In this document: positions 29,917 to 40,039 of the stretch, piece by piece
How the letters are laid out: every line of letters starts with the position of its first letter
How positions within the stretch are numbered: the first letter of the stretch is position 1
Source of the DNA: Pseudocitrobacter vendiensis
Lineage (GTDB): Bacteria; Pseudomonadota; Gammaproteobacteria; Enterobacterales; Enterobacteriaceae
DNA: 64,000 nucleotides
Assembly: GCF_943590815.1 (NCBI RefSeq)
Contig: NZ_CALSBS010000023.1
Coordinates: 22,368 to 86,367 of the forward strand
Direction of reading: 5' to 3'
Notes under the pieces: model-generated
Told to the model about the DNA's origin: nothing
Seen by the model: only the letters and a program-made list of their open reading frames with translations
Databases searched by the model: none
Program-made: the position numbers and the translations under genes

Positions 29917-30972
29917 TTACCGCCGCTTCTGGAGGGTTGCCTCTTCAATTTTTCGACGCAAGCTCCCGTATTCCGGGCGAATAAAATCCATAATTTCCCA
30001 CGCTCCGGCAGAGCGACGAAGAAGGAGGTCTTGCTCTTTTATCGAATTGTCGTTAAGCGTAATACGAACATGCACCTTTGCTTGGTCCCCTCTGGCTTCT
30101 GGTACCTTAGTGTCGAATCGTCTGATGTTGTCGTCCGGTACGCCAATGAATACAGGATTGTCGTAGATAAATAGCGCGTCGGACTGCAATGCATTTCTTA
30201 TTTCCTGAGTTGATTTCACTGGCGTTGCGATGCTGTCGTTCATCACATGGTGATACCAGGTGGTAATTATCCATTGCCAGGGCCAGCTATCGTTGCGGTT
30301 TATCTGTCCGAAATATCGCGGTAAATTCGCCAAAATATTGCCCAGTTCAAAGGTCGAATGATAATAGTCATTCACCGCATCACGATATTGCGCACTGACA
30401 ACCCATGTCCATGGCCAGGTATAATCACTTCTGCGGTGAAATAACTCCCTAACGAAATCCTGAGGTTGCGTTCTTTGCAGCGAGGCTAATGAAGAGAGTT
30501 TGGCCTGATTTTCACCGTTTATCGCCTGCCATGTGCTTCCTTGTGAAGACTTAATGTCGTCAATCAACCAACGCCCATCTTCCGCAACCATATACAACGT
30601 TTGCGTTCTGCTTTCTGTATCGTCGACAAATAAGCGAAAACGCACAGTTACGCTGGCGTGCGTTTCATTAACCTGAATTGCTGAGATATTTTCAAGCACC
30701 AGCGTTTCATAGTCCTGACAATCACAAATCGGGTCGCCATCCAGCCAGCCAATTTCGCCCGGCAGCGTGAGTTGATAGTTGAGAATAATGGCATTTTTCA
30801 TCCACGTGGAAAGCAATGATGCGCTGCTGGTGTCACCAAAATTAACCCCAGTGGCATCGGCAGTGTAATGTTGATAAATCTCTCGGACAGTTTGCTCAGG
30901 TGATAATGATGGTATTTGTGACAGTGATGGGGCGCTGAAGAAAAGGCTCAGGAGGCAAAGGAGGTATTTCAT
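29917..30972 (-). CDS. yqhG: YqhG, periplasmic protein with two DUF3828 domains
   Basis: A 351-residue exported protein from the ATG at 30972 (GAGGA site; in-frame TTG and ATG just upstream are possible). The signal peptide ends SLSQ. Two similar halves are visible: each has a STWMKNAI or TTWYHHVMN-like helix, a 'DGDPICDCQDYE' or 'DNPVFIGVPDDN' stretch and a VTVRF.../VHVRIT strand pair, the DUF3828 layout. E. coli YqhG has an NTF2-like fold of unknown role; it also lies next to dkgA. It follows a terminator. Confidence 0.85.
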   Translation of the reverse strand: MKYLLCLLSLFFSAPSLSQIPSLSPEQTVREIYQHYTADATGVNFGDTSSASLLSTWMKNAIILNYQLTLPGEIGWLDGDPICDCQDYETLVLENISAIQVNETHASVTVRFRLFVDDTESRTQTLYMVAEDGRWLIDDIKSSQGSTWQAINGENQAKLSSLASLQRTQPQDFVRELFHRRSDYTWPWTWVVSAQYRDAVNDYYHSTFELGNILANLPRYFGQINRNDSWPWQWIITTWYHHVMNDSIATPVKSTQEIRNALQSDALFIYDNPVFIGVPDDNIRRFDTKVPEARGDQAKVHVRITLNDNSIKEQDLLLRRSAGAWEIMDFIRPEYGSLRRKIEEATLQKRR

Positions 30973-30985
30973 TATCTTCCTCATC

Positions 30986-31015
30986 AAAAATGCCGCCCTA
31001 TAAACTAAGGCGGCA
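30986..31015 (-). terminator. Terminator between transporter and yqhG
   Basis: TGCCGCC and GGCGGCA form a 7-bp stem with an 11-base loop; on the minus strand TTTTT follows. It ends the transporter transcript only 14 bases before the yqhG start. Confidence 0.8.
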
Positions 31016-31023
31016 GAGTCTTA

Positions 31024-32478
31024 TTAGTAAAAGCCCAGCATCTTCCACCACGCCAGGCCGACGGTGATAAACACCGCCTGGTTAAACAGGCTGATAGCAA
31101 ACCCGGTTCGCCACCAGACGCCAGTAGGCACGTAGCCCGCGCCGAAAAGAATCGGGCCGCGCGCGTGGGTGTATTGGGTGAGTGAGCAATAGAGGCTGCT
31201 GGTGAACGCCAGCATCAGCGCCATCGGCGCAGGCGGGATGTTCAGATGTAAGCCCACGCCCAGGAAGACAGCATACAGCGCCGCAATTTGCGCGTTGCCG
31301 CTGGCGAAGAAGTAGTGGGTGTAGAAGTAGGCGGCGTTCAGCAGCAGCAGTACGACAACCCAACTGGTGCCCTGCATGGCGCTACCAATGCTGTCGCCAA
31401 TCAGGTTGCCGAACCACATGGTAAAGCCCAGTTTTTTCAGCTGGTTGGCCATCATCAGCAGCGCGGCAAACCAAATCAGCGTATCCCATGCGCCTTTCTC
31501 ACTTTTCACATCTTCCCAGCTCAGCACGCCGCTCAGCAGCAGGATAGAGAGCCCAACAAACGACGCGGTGGTGGCATCCACACCCAGTTTGTCGCCGAAG
31601 ATCCACAGCACCAGCAGTACGCCGACGGTCGCCAGCATCAGCCACTCGCCACGCGCCATGTTGCCCATTTCGGCGAGTTCTTTACGGGCGATTTCGGGGG
31701 CATCCGGCGTGTGCTTGATTTCCGGTCGGGTCAGCCAGTAAACCAACAGCGGTACGATCATCAACGACACCACGCACGGCAGCAAGGCCGCCATAAACCA
31801 GCTACCCCACGTCAGGGTGACGCCCGCGTTAGCCGCCAGTTTGACCGCCAGCAGGTTGCCGGTGTAGCCGGTCATAAACAGCGCGGCGGTGACGTCATTG
31901 ACGTTGCCAATACAGGTGATCAGGAAGGTACCGATTTTGCTGCGCGACTCGTCCTCCGGGCGTGAGCCAAAACTGCGCGCCAGCGAGTCGGCGATGGGGT
32001 AGATAACGCCGCCGCAGCGGGCGGTGTTGCTCGGCATTGCGGGGGATAAAATCAGGTCGGCAAAGGCAAGGCCATACGCCAGCCCCAGCGTGCGTTTACC
32101 CAGCAGGCGGATCATTTGCAGGGCGATGCGCCGACCCAGGCCGGTTTTGATAAACCCGCGGGCAATCATAAAGGCGACGACGATAAGCCAGATCAATGAG
32201 CTGTTCAGTTCACTCAGTGCCGTGGTGATAGCGCCGCTGGCGGTTTTATCACCCGCCGCATAGGCGAGGGCAAAAACCGTAATACCGATGATCCCGACCG
32301 CGCCAATCGGCAGGACTTTCGCCACAATTGACGCAATGGTTGCCACAAAGATAATCGCAGAATGCCAGGCGGGTGCGCTGAGCCCGGAAGGCGGCGTCAG
32401 TTGCCAAAGCCCGGCGGCGATAAGCACGATAATAATGAGTGGGAGCCATTTTACTCCCTGGGATGTTTTCTTCGTCAC
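31024..32478 (-). CDS. DASS-family anion (di/tricarboxylate) transporter
   Basis: A 484-residue inner-membrane permease of the CitT/TtdT/YbhI group with about 12 hydrophobic spans. The family signature SPAMPSNTARCGGVIYPI is present near residues 146-163, as is the C-terminal half repeat with SLYCSLTQYTHARGPILFGA. Such carriers exchange tartrate, succinate, citrate or similar; the substrate cannot be fixed here. The start is GTG at 32478 with a weak ribosome site. No metabolic enzyme is linked. This gene is absent between dkgA and yqhG in E. coli K-12, so it is a local insertion. Confidence 0.85.
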   Translation of the reverse strand: MTKKTSQGVKWLPLIIIVLIAAGLWQLTPPSGLSAPAWHSAIIFVATIASIVAKVLPIGAVGIIGITVFALAYAAGDKTASGAITTALSELNSSLIWLIVVAFMIARGFIKTGLGRRIALQMIRLLGKRTLGLAYGLAFADLILSPAMPSNTARCGGVIYPIADSLARSFGSRPEDESRSKIGTFLITCIGNVNDVTAALFMTGYTGNLLAVKLAANAGVTLTWGSWFMAALLPCVVSLMIVPLLVYWLTRPEIKHTPDAPEIARKELAEMGNMARGEWLMLATVGVLLVLWIFGDKLGVDATTASFVGLSILLLSGVLSWEDVKSEKGAWDTLIWFAALLMMANQLKKLGFTMWFGNLIGDSIGSAMQGTSWVVVLLLLNAAYFYTHYFFASGNAQIAALYAVFLGVGLHLNIPPAPMALMLAFTSSLYCSLTQYTHARGPILFGAGYVPTGVWWRTGFAISLFNQAVFITVGLAWWKMLGFY

Positions 32479-32841
32479 GACATTACACTCGTTTTTATAG
32501 GCGAATTAATTCATGACATATATGTTTTGCCAAAAATTACCGCGCTATTGATGTCTGAGAAATACAGTTATCCTGATGGTATTTTTATCCTGAAACCATC
32601 AGGAGGCCGGAGAAATTCAGCGGTTAGCGTAGAGTGTCGCGCCGAGACTGAACTCTGTGACCTTTATTCTGCAATGTCTTACGAAGAAAACTTTGATCCT
32701 GAAAAAGAAAATGACGGTAGGCAGTAAACAGAAGATATAACTTTATATAATGGCGCACTTATTGTTTAGAATTATATTGATAATATAGGTGTGAAGAATG
32801 AATTGAATTGTGTTATTCATTGTGAAAATGAATTACAGAAT
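32479..32841. other. Intergenic region upstream of the anion transporter
   Basis: Holds a perfect 10-bp inverted repeat TCCTGATGGT (32571-32580) / ACCATCAGGA (32595-32604), about 100 bases before the transporter start, which could be a regulator site. A 58-codon frame from an ATG at 32551 to 32727 (Ser/Glu-rich, ending EKENDGRQ) spans the repeat, has no good ribosome site and is probably not a gene. The rest is AT-rich. Confidence 0.45.
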
Positions 32842-32874
32842 AAAAACGCCTGATACGATTAACCGTACCAGGCG
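32842..32874 (-). terminator. Terminator of dkgA
   Basis: CGCCTGATACG and CGTACCAGGCG pair with one G-T, around a 6-base loop; on the minus strand TTTTTATT follows. Confidence 0.85.
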
Positions 32875-32881
32875 AAAATAA

Positions 32882-33709
32882 TTAGCCGCCGAATTGATCC
32901 GGGTCGGGTCCCAAACGTTTGCCTTTATCCAGTTTGGCTATTTCGCCCAGTTCGTCTTTATCAAGACGGAAATCCCAGACGTCGAAGTTGGCGGCAATAC
33001 GCGCCGGTGTGACGGATTTAGGGATGACGACCAGGCCGTTATCCAGGTGCCAGCGAATCACAATTTGCGCGGGGTTTTTGCCATATTTATCCGCCAGCTC
33101 ACGAATGATTTTCTGGTCAAATACGCCTTCGCCACCCTGAGCCAGCGGGCTCCAGGATTCGGTTTGAATTTTGTGCGTCGCGTTCCACGCATGTAGCTGA
33201 CGCTGCTGCATCAACGGGTGCAGTTCAATCTGATTGATGACCGGGGCGACGCCGGTTTCATCGATAATGCGTTGCAGGTGATTCACCTGGAAGTTGCAGA
33301 CGCCGATGCTTTTTACCAGCCCTTGCTTTTGCAGCTCAATCATTCCTTTCCACGCGTCCACGTAGTGGTCGATGGCGGGAACCGGCCAGTGCATCAGGTA
33401 GAGATCGAGATAATCCAGTTGTAGTTTATCGAGGCTTTCCTGTAGCGCCTCGGCCGGGCGTTTCTGATCGTCGTTCCACAGTTTGGTGGTGATAAACAGC
33501 TCTTCGCGCGGAACACCCGCGCTTTTCAGCGCCTGGCCCACGCCATCTTCGTTCTTGTAGGCGGTGGCGGTATCAATCGAGCGATACCCGACTTCCAGCG
33601 CTTTATGAATCGCGGTGACAACCTCCTCGTTGCTTGCTTTCCACACGCCGAGACCCAGCTGCGGCATCACGTTGCCGTCCTGGAGTTTGATTACGGTTGG
33701 ATGTGTCAT
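32882..33709 (-). CDS. dkgA: 2,5-diketo-D-gluconate reductase A / methylglyoxal reductase
   Basis: A 275-residue aldo-keto reductase. The catalytic tetrad is visible as Asp in RSIDTATAYKNE (with Tyr following), Lys in FITTKLW, and His in YLMHWPV; the C-terminal NADPH site is IPKSVTPARI. It reduces 2,5-diketogluconate and methylglyoxal with NADPH. It lies downstream of yqhD on the same strand and is YqhC-activated in E. coli. Confidence 0.96.
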   Translation of the reverse strand: MTHPTVIKLQDGNVMPQLGLGVWKASNEEVVTAIHKALEVGYRSIDTATAYKNEDGVGQALKSAGVPREELFITTKLWNDDQKRPAEALQESLDKLQLDYLDLYLMHWPVPAIDHYVDAWKGMIELQKQGLVKSIGVCNFQVNHLQRIIDETGVAPVINQIELHPLMQQRQLHAWNATHKIQTESWSPLAQGGEGVFDQKIIRELADKYGKNPAQIVIRWHLDNGLVVIPKSVTPARIAANFDVWDFRLDKDELGEIAKLDKGKRLGPDPDQFGG

Positions 33710-33797
33710 GCATTTCTCCTTTTCTCTCTATTGCTTATCGGCACAGTGGGCCCGATAAGATTTGTAAGATCAATTCTGGTCGAAATATGCAAAAACG

Positions 33798-33830
33798 AAA
33801 GCCAGACGCTAAAGAGTTAGGTCTGGCTTT
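33798..33830. terminator. Hairpin between yqhD and dkgA
   Basis: AAAGCCAGAC and GTCTGGCTTT form a 10-bp perfect stem with a 13-base loop just after the yqhD stop. T-rich sequence follows on the minus strand (CGTTTTTGC). It may attenuate yqhD read-through into dkgA. Confidence 0.6.
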
Positions 33831-33839
33831 GGGTGGGGA

Positions 33840-35003
33840 TTAACGTGCCGCTTCGTAAATGCGACGGCTTACGTCGAGGGTAATGTCCTGATTTTCACCT
33901 AGTTTTGTCATACCGTGTTCTTCGAGTTTTTTCAGCAGCGCGGGGATGGAGCTGCCGTCCAGACCATAATCGGACAGGCGAGTCGGTACGCCCATTTGCT
34001 CGAAGAAGTTACGGGTGGCGGCGATGGCGGCGTCGATACGCGCATCATCAGAACCTTCGGTGATGTTCCAGACGCGTTCTGCGTATTGCAGCAGTTTGGC
34101 GCGTTTGGTGTCACGTTTTTCATTCCACAGGGCCGGCAGCACGATAGCCAGCGTCTGTGCGTGGTCAAGACCGTGCATGGCGGTCAGTTCGTGACCCAGC
34201 ATGTGGGTTGCCCAGTCCTGCGGCACGCCTGCGCCAATCAGGCCGTTTAACGCCTGTGTTGCCGCCCACATAATATTGGCGCGAACATCGTAGTTCTCAG
34301 GTTCTTTCAGCGCTTTCGGGCCATCTTCAACCAGCGTCAGCAGAATACCTTCCGCGAAGCGATCCTGAATTTTGCCGTTGACCGGGTAGGTTACGTACTG
34401 TTCGACCGTGTGCACGAAGGCATCAACCACACCGTTGGCAACCTGACGCGGTGGCAGAGTATAGGTGTAAACCGGGTCCAGAATCGCGAAGACGGGCTGC
34501 ACGTGCGGCGACATAAATGCGCGTTTGTCACCGGTGGTTTTCCGGGAAATAACCGCACCTTTATTGGATTCAGAACCGGTTGCCGGCAGGGTTAGAACGG
34601 AACCCATCGGAATCGCGCTGTTCACCTTGCTGCCGTAAGTTTCCAGAATTTCCCACGGGTCGATAGACGCATCGTAATGCGCTGCCGCCGCGATGAACTT
34701 GGTGCCATCCAGCACGGAACCGCCGCCAACGGCCAGCAGGAAAGTGATTTTTTCGTCGCGGGCAATTTTCACCGCGTTCATCAGCGTTTCATAAGACGGG
34801 TTCGGTTCAATGCCGCCAAATTCGCGAACATCCAGACCGTTCAGCGCGGTTAACACCTGGTCCAGCACGCCGGTTTTTTTCACGCTGCCGCCACCGTAGG
34901 TCACCAGAACGCGAGCATCTGCCGGAATTTGCGCACGCAGATTTTCAATAGCGCCTTTACCGAAAAGAATGCGGGTTGGGGTGTGGAGATCAAAATTAAA
35001 CAT
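33840..35003 (-). CDS. yqhD: NADPH-dependent aldehyde reductase YqhD (iron/zinc alcohol dehydrogenase family)
   Basis: A 387-residue group III alcohol dehydrogenase that detoxifies short and lipid-peroxidation aldehydes. The NADPH motif is VTYGGGSVKKTG and AVGGGSVLDGTKFIA. The metal ligands are in VVDAFVHTVEQY (Asp, His), MLGHELTAMHGLDHAQTLA (two His). It is divergent from its activator gene yqhC. Confidence 0.97.
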   Translation of the reverse strand: MFNFDLHTPTRILFGKGAIENLRAQIPADARVLVTYGGGSVKKTGVLDQVLTALNGLDVREFGGIEPNPSYETLMNAVKIARDEKITFLLAVGGGSVLDGTKFIAAAAHYDASIDPWEILETYGSKVNSAIPMGSVLTLPATGSESNKGAVISRKTTGDKRAFMSPHVQPVFAILDPVYTYTLPPRQVANGVVDAFVHTVEQYVTYPVNGKIQDRFAEGILLTLVEDGPKALKEPENYDVRANIMWAATQALNGLIGAGVPQDWATHMLGHELTAMHGLDHAQTLAIVLPALWNEKRDTKRAKLLQYAERVWNITEGSDDARIDAAIAATRNFFEQMGVPTRLSDYGLDGSSIPALLKKLEEHGMTKLGENQDITLDVSRRIYEAAR

Positions 35004-35201
35004 TGCTCGTTTCCTTCATCGGAGGATGGAAAAAGGGGGTAGCAACGGTGGCTACCGGATGACGACTATTGTGGTCTTTGGGGGCGATCCGCTCAATGCA
35101 CATTCCTGCCGATGTCTTGCCCATTTCTCCATAGGGCTGGAGAAAAGTAGCGAAAAGGTCAACAATGAAAGCCTGAATTCAACTGGCGGGAGAGTGGAGA
35201 A

Positions 35202-36101
35202 ATGAACCGGGAAGAGATTTGCGCGTTACTAACGGGAAAGGTTAAGTTACTGAAAAGTAATGAACAAAAACTCAGTGCTTTGGTGCCGGATATCCAGCTT
35301 ATCTATGGTACACAGCCTGCCGCTCGTACGCCCGTTATGTACCGTCCTGGGATTATATTTCTCTTTTCTGGCTATAAGATTGGCTATATCAATGAACGCA
35401 CCTTCCGCTACGATGCCAATGAATATTTACTGCTGACGGTGCCGCTACCGTTTGAGTGTGAGACCTTTGCCACCGAGGCCGCACCACTGGCCGGGTTGCG
35501 CCTGAACGTCGATATTTTACAGCTTCAGGAGCTGTTGATGGATATCGGGGAAGATGAATGCTTCCAGCCTGCAATGGCGGCGAGCGGTATTAACTCGGCG
35601 ACGCTCTCTGATGAGATCCTTTGTGCGGCCGAGCGCCTGCTGGATGTGATGGAGCGTCCGCTGGAAGCGCGCATCCTCGGCAAACAGATTATCCGCGAAA
35701 TGCTGTTCTATGTGCTTACCGGGCCGCGCGGTGGGGCGCTGCTGGCGTTAGTCAGCCGCCAAACGCATTTCAGTCAGATAAGCCGCGTATTAAAGCGCAT
35801 CGAAAGCCAATACACCGAAACCTTGAGTGTCGATCAACTGGCCGCCGAAGCCAATATGAGCCTGTCGGCGTTTCATCATAACTTTAAATCGGTAACCAGC
35901 ACGTCACCGCTGCAGTACCTGAAAACGTATCGCCTGCACAAGGCGCGAATGATGATGGTGCATGATGGATTAAAAGCCAGCGCAGCGGCAATGCAGGTGG
36001 GATATGAAAGTGCATCGCAGTTTAGCCGCGAATTTAAACGCTATTTCGGTATAACGCCGGGGGAAGATGCGGCGCGATTACGCGCGATTCAAATCGTTTA
36101 G
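35202..36101 (+). CDS. yqhC: AraC-family activator YqhC
   Basis: A 299-residue regulator with an AraC_N ligand domain (about 30-180; [14 protein letters not shown] and [13 protein letters not shown]) and two HTH motifs at the C-terminus ([20 protein letters not shown] and [20 protein letters not shown]). In E. coli it senses aldehydes and activates yqhD-dkgA. The divergent 198-base region to yqhD should hold its site. The ATG at 35202 has a GGAG-type site. Confidence 0.95.
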   Translation: MNREEICALLTGKVKLLKSNEQKLSALVPDIQLIYGTQPAARTPVMYRPGIIFLFSGYKIGYINERTFRYDANEYLLLTVPLPFECETFATEAAPLAGLRLNVDILQLQELLMDIGEDECFQPAMAASGINSATLSDEILCAAERLLDVMERPLEARILGKQIIREMLFYVLTGPRGGALLALVSRQTHFSQISRVLKRIESQYTETLSVDQLAAEANMSLSAFHHNFKSVTSTSPLQYLKTYRLHKARMMMVHDGLKASAAAMQVGYESASQFSREFKRYFGITPGEDAARLRAIQIV

Positions 36102-36123
36102 GCAAGAGGCTCTTGTAGGCCTT

Positions 36124-36152
36124 GTAGGCCGGATAAGCGCAGCGCATCCGGC
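36124..36152. repeat. REP element between yqhC and yghB
   Basis: GTAGGCCGGATAAGCGCAGC...CATCCGGC is a canonical REP sequence. A second partial GTAGGCC precedes it directly (36116-36122), a short tandem duplication. Confidence 0.75.
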
Positions 36153-36186
36153 TTCAAAGCGCATCCAGCCCTATAGAACAGCGCCT

Positions 36187-36846
36187 TCAGGCGCTGCAAT
36201 ATTTCTTTTTAATCACCACCACCAGCGTACCGAGCAGCCCGGCAACCAGCAGGAAAATAGGCAGGATCATCAGGAAGGTCATCACCTGATCTTCATGACG
36301 TTTTACGAAAGGAATCATACTGATGGCATAACCGAGGCTGGTGACGACACCCACCCACAGCAGCGCGCTCAGCCAGTTGAAGAACTGGAAGCGACGATTA
36401 GAAAGCCCGGAAATGCCTGCCATTGTGGGCAGCAGCGTACGTACGAACGCCAGAAAACGTCCTGCGAGCAGTGCCAGCAGGCCGTGGCGATCGAACATGC
36501 AGGTCGCACGTTGATGGTATTTATCCGGCAATTGAGCGAGCCAGCCTTTTACCGTACGGGTGTTACCCAACCAGCGCCCCTGAATATAGCTCAGCCAGCA
36601 ACCGAGGCTGGCGGCGGTCGTCAGAATGATCACCGTCGGCACGAACCCCATCACCCCTTTGGCGATGAGCGCACCTGCGAGCAGCAACAGGCTGTCGCCC
36701 GGCAGGAAGGAGGCCGGAAGCAGACCGTTTTCTAAAAACAGCGTGGCAAACATGACCAGATAAACCACCCCCACAACGTGAGGATTCGCCAGCGCGGCAA
36801 AGTCATGCTGCCAGAGTGCGGCGACAATATCTTGAATGACGACCAT
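36187..36846 (-). CDS. yghB: DedA-family inner-membrane protein YghB
   Basis: A 219-residue DedA/SNARE-associated family protein. Characteristic stretches are [24 protein letters not shown] near residues 38-60 and [27 protein letters not shown] at about 116-142, with the conserved acidic and arginine residues. DedA proteins are thought to be proton-coupled and flip undecaprenyl-phosphate or other lipids. YghB and YqjA together are needed for division and envelope stress resistance in E. coli. The ATG at 36846 gives the E. coli length; 36993 is too long. Confidence 0.95.
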   Translation of the reverse strand: MVVIQDIVAALWQHDFAALANPHVVGVVYLVMFATLFLENGLLPASFLPGDSLLLLAGALIAKGVMGFVPTVIILTTAASLGCWLSYIQGRWLGNTRTVKGWLAQLPDKYHQRATCMFDRHGLLALLAGRFLAFVRTLLPTMAGISGLSNRRFQFFNWLSALLWVGVVTSLGYAISMIPFVKRHEDQVMTFLMILPIFLLVAGLLGTLVVVIKKKYCSA

Positions 36847-37099
36847 GAACTTTCCTGTGGAACAGCATTTTCGCTTATTGTACTCCCGAATTGCCCGAAA
36901 CTCTTTGATCCCTCGCGCAACAACGCACGCGTAACTGTTCAGGAATAAGAACAACCTGAGCACTATGCGTTTACGCCGGGATGTTCTGGCCATTCGGCAG
37001 ATTGACTGTTCTCAAAATCCTGAAAACACGCGAGACGCTTTTCAGGAACATTGCTAACCAGACAGCCCGAGGCGAAACGCCGCCGGGCCTGAGGCTATT

Positions 37100-38320
<1,221 letters not shown>

Positions 38321-38455
38321 CTAAATTATCACGATTGTTGCTGGATGTACCCGCCCGCGCGAGATAAAGCAGAAAATATCTCAAAAATCGCGGTGGTGAC
38401 TTTTTTACTGCGTAAGCGCAAGGAAAATAAGTATGATTTGAGTCACTATGTAAAT

Positions 38456-38474
38456 ACTAATGAGAACTACTATC
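38456..38474. promoter_or_regulatory. Fur-like box upstream of exbB
   Basis: A 19-base stretch beginning ACTAATGAGAACTAC matches the Fur consensus at 13 of 19 positions, about 64 bases before the exbB GTG. exbBD is Fur-repressed in E. coli, which supports the call. Confidence 0.6.
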
Positions 38475-38537
38475 AATTCGACGTCGTTTTGATATTATTG
38501 TGCTCAGATTTTGTGATTTATGTCCTGGAGATACAGA

Positions 38538-39272
38538 GTGGGTAATAATTTGATGCAGGCGGATCTCTCCGTTTGGGGTATGTATCATCATGCCGACATC
38601 GTTGTTAAAGTGGTTATGATTGGCCTGATTCTGGCATCCGTAGTCACCTGGGCCATCTTCTTTAGTAAGAGCGCAGAGTTGTTCTCGCAGAAGCGTCGCC
38701 TCAAACGCGAGCAGCAGCTGTTAGCGGAAGCCCGCTCTATCGATCAGGCGCACGAAATCGCCGCCGCCTTCCACGCGAAAAGCCTCAGTACGCAACTGAT
38801 TCATGAAGCGCAGGACGAGCGCGAGCTTTCTGCGGGTTCCGAAGACAATGAAGGAATTAAAGAGCGTACCGGCTTCCGTCTGGAACGTCGCGTTGCCTTC
38901 GTGAGCCGTAGTATGAGCCGCGGGACCGGTTACCTCGCGACTATCGGCGCCATTTCCCCGTTTGTCGGTTTGTTCGGTACCGTTTGGGGTATCATGAACA
39001 GCTTCATCGGTATTGCGCAGACGCAAACCACCAATCTGGCTGTTGTTGCGCCGGGTATCGCAGAAGCGCTGCTGGCGACCGCAATTGGCCTGTTTGCCGC
39101 GATTCCGGCGGTGGTTATCTATAACGTCTTCGCCCGTCTGATTGGCAGCTATAAAGCAAACCTCAGCGATGTTGCTGCGCAGGTTCTGCTGCTGCAAAGC
39201 CGTGACCTGGACCTCCACGCCAGCGGCGTGACCCAGCCGGTACGTTCCGCACAGAAATTACGAGTAGGTTGA
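38538..39272 (+). CDS. exbB: TonB-system energising protein ExbB
   Basis: A 244-residue inner-membrane protein of the MotA/TolQ/ExbB family. Three spans lie at about 16-39, 128-155 and 162-199, including the strongly conserved SPFVGLFGTVWGIMNSFIG and GIAEALLATAIGLFAAIPAV. With ExbD it channels the proton gradient to TonB for siderophore and B12 uptake. The start is GTG at 38538, as in E. coli. exbD follows after six bases. Confidence 0.96.
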   Translation: MGNNLMQADLSVWGMYHHADIVVKVVMIGLILASVVTWAIFFSKSAELFSQKRRLKREQQLLAEARSIDQAHEIAAAFHAKSLSTQLIHEAQDERELSAGSEDNEGIKERTGFRLERRVAFVSRSMSRGTGYLATIGAISPFVGLFGTVWGIMNSFIGIAQTQTTNLAVVAPGIAEALLATAIGLFAAIPAVVIYNVFARLIGSYKANLSDVAAQVLLLQSRDLDLHASGVTQPVRSAQKLRVG

Positions 39273-39278
39273 TGCCCC

Positions 39279-39704
39279 ATGGCAATGCGTCTTAATGAAA
39301 ATCTGGACGATAACGGCGAAATGCATGAAATCAACGTGACGCCGTTTATCGACGTTATGTTGGTTCTGCTGATTATCTTCATGGTTGCCGCGCCACTGGC
39401 GACGGTGGATGTAAAAGTCAATCTGCCTGCGTCCTCCAGCCAACCGCAGCCACGCCCGGAAAAACCGGTCTACCTGTCGGTGAAAGCAGATAAGTCGATG
39501 TTCCTGGGTAATGACCCCATTACCGATGAGAACATGGTAAACGCGTTGAACACGCTGACGGAGGGGAAGAAAGATACCACTATCTTCTTCCGCGCCGATA
39601 AAACCGTCGACTATGAAACGATGATGAAGGTGATGGACACTCTGCATCAGGCCGGTTATCTGAAGATTGGCCTGGTAGGGGAAGAACACGCAGGGGCGAA
39701 ATAA
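39279..39704 (+). CDS. exbD: TonB-system energising protein ExbD
   Basis: A 141-residue single-span protein. The essential membrane Asp is Asp25 in VTPFIDVMLVLLIIFMV. The periplasmic domain (about 45-141) contains PVYLSVKADKSMFLGND and TIFFRADKTVDYETMMKVMD. It works with ExbB in the 5:2 motor. The palindromic repeat copy begins right after its stop. Confidence 0.96.
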   Translation: MAMRLNENLDDNGEMHEINVTPFIDVMLVLLIIFMVAAPLATVDVKVNLPASSSQPQPRPEKPVYLSVKADKSMFLGNDPITDENMVNALNTLTEGKKDTTIFFRADKTVDYETMMKVMDTLHQAGYLKIGLVGEEHAGAK

Positions 39705-39705
39705 A

Positions 39706-39814
39706 GCCCCTCACCCCGGCCCTCTCCCTCAGGGAGAGGGTGAAAACCGCACTCACTTAAACCCTGGCTCTGTCGGTTCCCTCTCCCTTGAGGGAGAGGG
39801 TTGGGTGAGGGGGT
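39706..39814. repeat. Interspersed long palindrome, copy 2
   Basis: Opens CCCCTCACCCCGGCCCTCTC and closes AGGGAGAGGGTTGGGTGAGG, the same family as at 24091 and 45540. It contains two sub-hairpins and may also end exbBD transcription. Confidence 0.8.
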
Positions 39815-40039
39815 AAACACCGCACATTTCCCCTAAGTCTTCTCTCCTGAAAAATACGTCCCCACAACACAATTATTTATCTCTGCTTTAAATTAAATTT
39901 AATTCTTTATTAAGAAGTAACAAAAACGCGTGTAAAGAATATATTCTTTCCCTCCACTGGTAATGGTTAATAAATTCTCTACGCTTATTTATGACGCTAA
40001 AAAATACTAATAACATTACCTGTACAGTGCGGAAAGAAC
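39815..40039. other. AT-rich leader of the chemotaxis receptor gene
   Basis: No gene is seen. The sequence becomes strongly AT-rich and holds a GGAAAG ribosome site at 40031-40036. No convincing flagellar sigma-28 promoter (TAAA-N15-GCCGATAA) was found. Confidence 0.45.

Noticed and set aside
32551..32727. 58-codon ORF upstream of the anion transporter
   Set aside because: No good ribosome site, spans a regulatory-looking inverted repeat, and has no recognised motif; mentioned only in the intergenic entry.
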